Source: Lentzea sp. NBRC 102530 (GTDB lineage Bacteria > Actinomycetota > Actinomycetes > Mycobacteriales > Pseudonocardiaceae). From it: 64,000 nucleotides of DNA. Location: assembly GCF_030269365.1 (NCBI RefSeq), contig NZ_BSTF01000001.1, positions 1 to 64,000 of the forward strand, read 5' to 3'. Position 1 is the stretch's first letter. Each line of letters starts with the position of its first letter. This document shows positions 59,598 to 64,000 of this stretch, one piece after another. The notes under the pieces were generated by a model. It saw only the letters and a program-made list of their open reading frames with translations, searched no databases and was not told where the DNA came from. The position numbers and the translations under genes are program-made.

Positions 59598-60548
59598 TCA
59601 CGGATTGGTCGTGCTCGCGCGGACCACGAGTGTGGTCGGGAGTTCGCGGTGCTCTGCCGGGCCACCGTCGAGAAGGGTGGCCAGGAGGTCCACGGCCACC
59701 TCGCCGGCGGACTCGGTCGGCATGTGCACGGTCGTCAGCGCGGGCGAGCACATCGTCGCGTAGAGGATGTCGTCGAAGCCGGTCACGCTGATCTGTTCCG
59801 GCACGCGCACGTCGTGCTCGGCCAGGTGGGCGAGGACGCCCAGGGCCATGAGGTCGTTGTAGCAGATGAACGCGGTCGCGTCGGTGCGGAGCGCTTGTTC
59901 GGCTGCCGCGTAGCCGCCGTTGAAGTTGGGTTCGAACGAGCCGAGCACGCGGGCACGGCCGCGCAGGCCCTGCATGCGGCGGTTGTTCGACCAGGCGGCG
60001 GACGGGCCGCCCAGGTACACGTAGTCCTGGTGTCCCAGGGATTCCACGTGCGTGACGACCTGTTCCATGCCGGAGGCGCTGTCCATCAGCACGGACGAGA
60101 CGCCCGGCACGAGGCGGTTGATCAGCACCAGCGGCGTCAGTTCGGCGAGTTCGACGACCTGCTCGTCGGACAGCAGTGACGCGCACAGCACCACGCCGTC
60201 CACCTGGGACGCCATCGTGCGCACCAGTTCCGCCTCGGTCTGCGGGTCTTCCCTGCTGTCGCAGAAGAACACCGAGGTGCCCGCCTCGCCCGCCCTCGTC
60301 TGCACCCCGCGCAGGATCGACGGGAAGAACGGGTTGGTCAGGTCGGGCACCACGATGCCGAGGTTCCCGGTGCGGCCGGTGATCAGGCTGCGGGCCGCGC
60401 GGTTCGGCTGGTAGCCGAGCCCCGCGACCACGTCCAGAACCCGTCGCCGGGTGGCCTCCTTGACGAGCCCCGGCGCGCTCAACGCGCGCGAGACGGTCGA
60501 GACGGAGACCTGAGCCTGGCGAGCTACATCCCTGATCGTGACGGCCAC
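59598..60548 (-). CDS. LacI-family transcriptional regulator
   Basis: About 316 residues. GTG 60548 (VAVTIRDVARQAQVS) is preferred; TTG 60554 two codons earlier is possible. HTH: VTIRDVARQAQVSVSTVSRALSAPG and hinge AARSLITGRTGNLGIVVPDLTNPFF. The sugar-binding-like domain ends TDATAFICYNDLMALGVLAHL and ISVTGFDDILYATMCSPALTTVHMP, the usual LacI C-terminus. It lies downstream of the aldehyde dehydrogenase gene by 49 bp, so it could be part of that transcript, but its targets are not known. Confidence 0.9.
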   Translation of the reverse strand: MAVTIRDVARQAQVSVSTVSRALSAPGLVKEATRRRVLDVVAGLGYQPNRAARSLITGRTGNLGIVVPDLTNPFFPSILRGVQTRAGEAGTSVFFCDSREDPQTEAELVRTMASQVDGVVLCASLLSDEQVVELAELTPLVLINRLVPGVSSVLMDSASGMEQVVTHVESLGHQDYVYLGGPSAAWSNNRRMQGLRGRARVLGSFEPNFNGGYAAAEQALRTDATAFICYNDLMALGVLAHLAEHDVRVPEQISVTGFDDILYATMCSPALTTVHMPTESAGEVAVDLLATLLDGGPAEHRELPTTLVVRASTTNP

Positions 60549-60597
60549 TCGCAAATCATGGCAGTCAAGGTCAAGAGCGACCCGTTCGTCCGATGGT

Positions 60598-61908
60598 TCA
60601 GAGCTCCAGGCCGGTCAGGACGAGCACCCGCTGCTCGGTGAGGTCGTCCATCGCCGCCCGCAGGCCCTCGCGGCCCGTCCCGGACTCCTTCACGCCCCCG
60701 TACGGCATCTGGTCCGCGCGGTACGACGGCACGTCGCCGATGATCACACCACCCACCTGGAGCCGTTGCGCGGCACGGAAAGCAAGCCGCACATCAGTGG
60801 TGAACAGACCGGCCTGCAGCCCGTACCGGGACGCGTTGACACGGTCGAACGCCTCCTCGACGCTGCCGACCCGGGTCAGCGTCACGACGGGTCCGAACAC
60901 CTCCTCGGCGTTGACCTTGGAGTCCTCCGCGACGTCGGTCAGCACGGTCGGCGCGTAAGTCCGGCCGTCCCGGGTCCCGCCCGTCAGCACGGTCGCGGCT
61001 GCCTCTTCGACCCAGGCCTGCACGCGGTCCGCCGCCGCGTCGTTGATCAGCGGGCCCACGTCGGCCGCCACGTCGAGCTTGTTCACGTGCGCCACCACGG
61101 CTTCCGAGACCGCGTCGTACACGTCGGTGTGCACGAACACGCGCTGCACCGAGATGCACGACTGGCCCGCCTGGTACATCGCGAACGTGGCGATGCGCTG
61201 CGCCGCGAAGTCGAGGTCCTGCCAGTCGGGCGCGACGATCGCCGCCGCGTTGCCGCCGAGTTCGAGCGTCACGTGCTTGCGCGGCACGCGTTCCTTGATG
61301 CCCCAGCCGACCGGGCCGGAGCCGGTGAACGACACGACGGGCAGCCGCGGGTCCTCGACCAGCCGCGCGGTGTCCTCATTGGACAGGTGCAGGACCGAGA
61401 ACGCCCCGTCCGGCAGGTCGGTCTCCGCCAGCACCTCGCCGAGCAGGAACGCGACGGCCGGCGTCGACGGCGCGGGCTTCAGCACGATCGGCGCGCCCAC
61501 CGCGATCGACGGCGCGACCTTGTGCGCCACCAGGTTCAGCGGGAAGTTGAACGGCGCGATGCCCAGCACCGGACCACGCGGCACCCGCCGCACCAGCGCG
61601 AGCCTGCCCTCGGCGGACGGGTCGGTGTCGAGGCGCTGCAGTTCGCCGGAGAACCGGCGCGCCTCCTCGGAGGCCCAGCGGAACGTGGAGATCGCGCGGG
61701 TCACCTCGATCCTCGCCCACTTCAGCGGCTTGCCGGAGTCGGCGTTGATGGCGGCGGCGAATTCCTCGGCCCGTTCCGAGAGCCGTCGCGACACGTGGTC
61801 CAGCGCCGAAGCACGACGGTGGGCCGGCAACGCGGCCAGTTCGGGGGCGACGGCGGCCGCGCGGGCGACGGCGGCCTCGACGTCGGCGGAGGTGTGGAAG
61901 TCGATCAT
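60598..61908 (-). CDS. Aldehyde dehydrogenase (succinate-semialdehyde-type, inferred)
   Basis: 436 residues, a short ALDH. GIAPFNFPLNLVAHKVAPSIAVGAP, catalytic Glu in VTLELGGNAAAIVAPD and catalytic Cys in GQSCISVQRVFVHTDV, plus the late block EEVFGPVVTLTRV. NAD(P)-linked oxidation of an aldehyde to the acid. Because its ATG overlaps the stop of a 4-aminobutyrate aminotransferase (ATGA), the natural substrate is probably succinate semialdehyde, the transaminase product. The sequence by itself could equally fit another semialdehyde. Confidence 0.85.
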   Translation of the reverse strand: MIDFHTSADVEAAVARAAAVAPELAALPAHRRASALDHVSRRLSERAEEFAAAINADSGKPLKWARIEVTRAISTFRWASEEARRFSGELQRLDTDPSAEGRLALVRRVPRGPVLGIAPFNFPLNLVAHKVAPSIAVGAPIVLKPAPSTPAVAFLLGEVLAETDLPDGAFSVLHLSNEDTARLVEDPRLPVVSFTGSGPVGWGIKERVPRKHVTLELGGNAAAIVAPDWQDLDFAAQRIATFAMYQAGQSCISVQRVFVHTDVYDAVSEAVVAHVNKLDVAADVGPLINDAAADRVQAWVEEAAATVLTGGTRDGRTYAPTVLTDVAEDSKVNAEEVFGPVVTLTRVGSVEEAFDRVNASRYGLQAGLFTTDVRLAFRAAQRLQVGGVIIGDVPSYRADQMPYGGVKESGTGREGLRAAMDDLTEQRVLVLTGLEL

Positions 61909-63206
61909 GCGAGCAACGCTCCTTCGAGCACGTCGAGACCTTCGGCGAGCAGGTCGTCGGGGATGACCAGCGGGGGCAGCAGGCGGATCACGTTGCCGTA
62001 GGTGCCGCACGTCAGCACGACGACGCCTTGGTCGTGACACGCCTTGGCGACACGAGCGGCCACATCGGGCGTGCGTTCGGTGAACTCGACCGCGAGCATC
62101 GCGCCGCGGCCGCGGACGTCCGCGATGATGTCGGTCTTCTCGGCGATCGCCCGCAGCCGGGCCAGTGCGGTCTCGCCGATGCGCCGGGCGGCGGCGTTGA
62201 GATCGCGTTCGCGCATCGTGCGGAACGACCCGAGCGCCGCCGCGCACGCCACCGGGTTGCCGCCGTACGTGCCGCCGAGGCCACCGACGTGCACGGCGTC
62301 CATGATCTCGGCGCGCCCGGTGACGGCGGCGAGCGGCAGCCCGCCCGCGATGCCCTTGGCCGTGGTGATCAGGTCCGGCACCACGCCCTCGTGGTCGAGC
62401 GCGAACCACGCCCCGGTGCGGCAGAAGCCCGTCTGGATCTCGTCGGCCACGAACAGCACGCCCCGCTCGCGGCACCACCGCGCGAGCGCGGGCAGGAAAC
62501 CGGGGGCGGGGTCGATGAACCCGCCCTCGCCCTGGATCGGCTCGATCACGACGGCGGCGGTGTTGTCCGCGCCGACCTGCTTCTCGATCGCGGCGATCGC
62601 CCTGGCCGCCGCCTCGGCGCCGCTGAGCCCGTCGTGCAGCGGGTACGACCCCGGCACCCGGTACACCTCGGGCGCGAACGGACCGAACCGGTGCTTGTAC
62701 GGCATGTTCTTGGCGGTCAACGCCATCGTGAGGTTCGTGCGGCCGTGGTAGCCGTGGTCGAACACCACGACGGCCTGCCTGCCGGTGACGTGCCGCGCGA
62801 TCTTGACCGCGTTCTCGACGGCTTCGGCACCGGAGTTGAACAGCACCGACCGCTTCTCGTGGTCGCCCGGCGTCAGGTCGTTGAGCTGCTCGCACACCTC
62901 GACGTAGCTGTCGTACGGCGTGACCATGAAGCAGGTGTGGCTGAACCTGTCGATCTGCGCGTGCACCGCCTCGGCGACGGCCGGCGCGGGGTTGCCCACA
63001 CCGGTGACGGCGATGCCGGAACCGAAGTCGATCAGCTGGTTGCCGTCGACGTCGATCAGCAGGCCGTCGTCGGCGGAGTCGATGTAGACGGGCAGGCCGG
63101 AACCGACGCCGGCGGCGACGGCGCCCCTGCGCCGCTCCTGGAGCTCCAGCGACTTCGGGCCGGGGACGGCGGTTACCAGTCGGCGCTTGGACAGCAGTCG
63201 GGTCAT
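61905..63206 (-). CDS. gabT: 4-aminobutyrate aminotransferase
   Basis: 433 residues, class III PLP aminotransferase. VLFNSGAEAVENAVKIAR near 125, FDHGYHGRTNLTMALTAK near 150, VIEPIQGEGGFIDP near 220, VADEIQTGFCRTG (PLP Asp) near 255 and the Schiff-base Lys in ITTAKGIAGGLPLAAVTG. These blocks are closest to bacterial GabT. It moves the amino group from GABA to 2-oxoglutarate giving succinate semialdehyde, which the overlapping aldehyde dehydrogenase would oxidise. A PucR-type regulator is divergent. Confidence 0.9.
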   Translation of the reverse strand: MTRLLSKRRLVTAVPGPKSLELQERRRGAVAAGVGSGLPVYIDSADDGLLIDVDGNQLIDFGSGIAVTGVGNPAPAVAEAVHAQIDRFSHTCFMVTPYDSYVEVCEQLNDLTPGDHEKRSVLFNSGAEAVENAVKIARHVTGRQAVVVFDHGYHGRTNLTMALTAKNMPYKHRFGPFAPEVYRVPGSYPLHDGLSGAEAAARAIAAIEKQVGADNTAAVVIEPIQGEGGFIDPAPGFLPALARWCRERGVLFVADEIQTGFCRTGAWFALDHEGVVPDLITTAKGIAGGLPLAAVTGRAEIMDAVHVGGLGGTYGGNPVACAAALGSFRTMRERDLNAAARRIGETALARLRAIAEKTDIIADVRGRGAMLAVEFTERTPDVAARVAKACHDQGVVVLTCGTYGNVIRLLPPLVIPDDLLAEGLDVLEGALLA

Positions 63207-63243
63207 GGACTCAGCATGGCCCTGGTCAGAGCGATCCGCAGTG

Positions 63244-63264
63244 CCTGAAATGGCGATCTTTCAG
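63244..63264. promoter_or_regulatory. Candidate operator between gabT and pucR-like gene
   Basis: CTGAAA-N9-TTTCAG is a perfect inverted repeat in the 81-bp gap between the divergent starts (63206 and 63288). Its place suits binding by the PucR-type regulator to control both directions; inferred. Confidence 0.4.
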
Positions 63265-63287
63265 ACAGCAGATGTACAAACTGGCAC

Positions 63288-64000
63288 ATGCCGATCTTGC
63301 TGCACGACCTCGCCCGCACGCTCGGGCTGCCGGTGCTGGCCGGGGACGTGTCGCGGCCGGTCGGCTGGGTGCACGGCACCGAGCTGGCCGACCCCACGCC
63401 GTTCCTGGAGGGCGGCGAGCTGCTGCTCACCACCGGCCTGAACGCCCTGACCCCGGGTTACGTCGAACGCCTGGTGCACGCGGACGTGGTCGGACTCGGC
63501 TTCGGCACCGGGCTGGGCCACGACGTGGTGCCGCCCGAGTTGGTGCGGCAGGCGGAACGGGCCGGGCTCGGGCTGGTGGAGGTACCGCGCGAGGTGCCGT
63601 TCATCGCGATCAGCAAGGCGGTCTCGAAGGCGCTCGCCGCCGACGAGTACGCCGCGCTGACCCGCACGAGCGAGGCGCAGCGGGCGTTGACCAGGGCCGC
63701 GGTGCGGGACGGGGTCGCCGGGGTGGTGCGCAGGCTCGGCCAATGGGTCAACGGCTGGGTGGTGCTGCTCGACCCGGCGGGGGAGCCGGTGCACGCGCAC
63801 AACGTCCGCCAGGTGCCTGAGCTGCGGGCGGAACTCACCCGCCTGGGCACGTCCGGCGGACTCGCCAGCGCCGCCTTCGAAGCCGGCGGGTGGCGCGTGT
63901 TCCTCCAGGCGCTCGGCGGCCGCGCCAGGGGAGTGCTCGCGGTCGGCACCGCCGAGCCGCTCGACGCCGACCTGAACATCGTCAACACGGCCGCGTCCCT
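63288..64000 (+). CDS. PucR-family transcriptional regulator (partial, cut by window end)
   Basis: 237 residues visible from ATG 63288 and no stop in the window. The N-terminal PucR domain is seen in LLHDLARTLGLPVLAGDVSRPVGWVHGTELADPTPFLEGGELLLTTG (running) and VVGLGFGTGLGHDVVPPELV. The C-terminal HTH_30 lies beyond the window. PucR-type activators control purine, GABA or amino acid use. Divergent from gabT, so it is likely the GABA-responsive activator of that operon. Confidence 0.83.
   Translation, partial: MPILLHDLARTLGLPVLAGDVSRPVGWVHGTELADPTPFLEGGELLLTTGLNALTPGYVERLVHADVVGLGFGTGLGHDVVPPELVRQAERAGLGLVEVPREVPFIAISKAVSKALAADEYAALTRTSEAQRALTRAAVRDGVAGVVRRLGQWVNGWVVLLDPAGEPVHAHNVRQVPELRAELTRLGTSGGLASAAFEAGGWRVFLQALGGRARGVLAVGTAEPLDADLNIVNTAAS

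Noticed and set aside
1-64000. Insertion sequences, prophage, integrase or CRISPR array
   Set aside because: No transposase, integrase, cas gene or regularly spaced direct repeat with unique spacers was found; the only tandem repeat (54979-55103) has no spacers.

Overview
The window is high-GC DNA (about 70% G+C) with GTG, TTG and leaderless starts, F420-dependent and WhiB-era actinobacterial gene families, an acVLRF1 peptidyl-tRNA hydrolase, an ShbA/SigD-like sigma factor and MtrA-like sites. It fits an actinomycete, most likely a member of the Pseudonocardiaceae (Lentzea, Lechevalieria or Saccharothrix type). The family assignment is inference from gene content; no database was searched. 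I see no insertion sequence, prophage, CRISPR array or complete tRNA gene. The layout is chromosomal housekeeping and accessory metabolism.

Region by region. 1-383: end of an rRNA operon (23S 3' end, 5S, terminator). 914-6615: dGTPase, a secreted subtilase with a Glu in place of the catalytic His, and an XRE-type regulator. 6857-8930: acVLRF1, then a sigma factor that seems to start at CTG, sandwiched between two membrane/secreted proteins with Pro/Thr/Ser-rich tails. 8936-14118: GNAT acetyltransferase, EamA exporter with divergent LysR regulator, SDR, ABC-F protein with a probable leaderless uORF, and a small HTH protein. 14178-22249: enoyl-CoA hydratase, ABC exporter, Tat-exported berberine-bridge-like oxidase with a duplicated signal region, a NarL-type two-component pair, a class B PBP. 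22329-25358: SIS protein, DUF1963-like zinc protein, MobA-like nucleotidyltransferase, epoxide-hydrolase-like enzyme.

25368-30078 is a tightly overlapped operon (alpha/beta hydrolase, FAD oxidoreductase, DUF1365, cyclopropane-synthase-like methyltransferase) followed by the ShbA/SigD-like sigma factor; it looks like a membrane fatty-acid modification module. 30079-35863 holds an MFS exporter, a PfkB sugar kinase, a class A PBP and an M23 peptidase preceded by an MtrA-like box. 35954-41141 is a five-gene overlapping set (4-coumarate-CoA-ligase-like enzyme, SDR, MIO aromatic amino acid lyase with a tyrosine-lyase-like His, an unrecognised 252-residue protein and a caffeoyl-CoA O-methyltransferase-like enzyme). 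Together they could make a p-coumaroyl/feruloyl-type unit from tyrosine and are the strongest candidate for an undescribed pathway here. 41144-42723 is an LLM flavoenzyme plus TetR pair under a perfect 16-bp palindromic operator set between -35 and -10.

45372-53854 is glycogen and trehalose metabolism: malQ, a small unknown, then glgX-treY-treZ with stop/start overlaps, so alpha-glucan is debranched and turned into trehalose. An ANTAR protein and a CsbD stress protein with a SigB-type promoter follow. 54484-55584 is an unusual 1.1-kb gene-poor stretch with a 125-bp palindromic element, a 15-bp minisatellite and a foldable RNA candidate. 55585-59187 has a leaderless XRE protein, a secreted NlpC/P60-like protein, an amino-acid permease and a CAP-domain protein. 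59402-59560 looks like a self-contained gene for an 18-residue acidic peptide with its own Shine-Dalgarno and terminator. 59598-64000 is a LacI regulator and a GABA-degradation set (aldehyde dehydrogenase, GABA aminotransferase, divergent PucR regulator cut by the window end).
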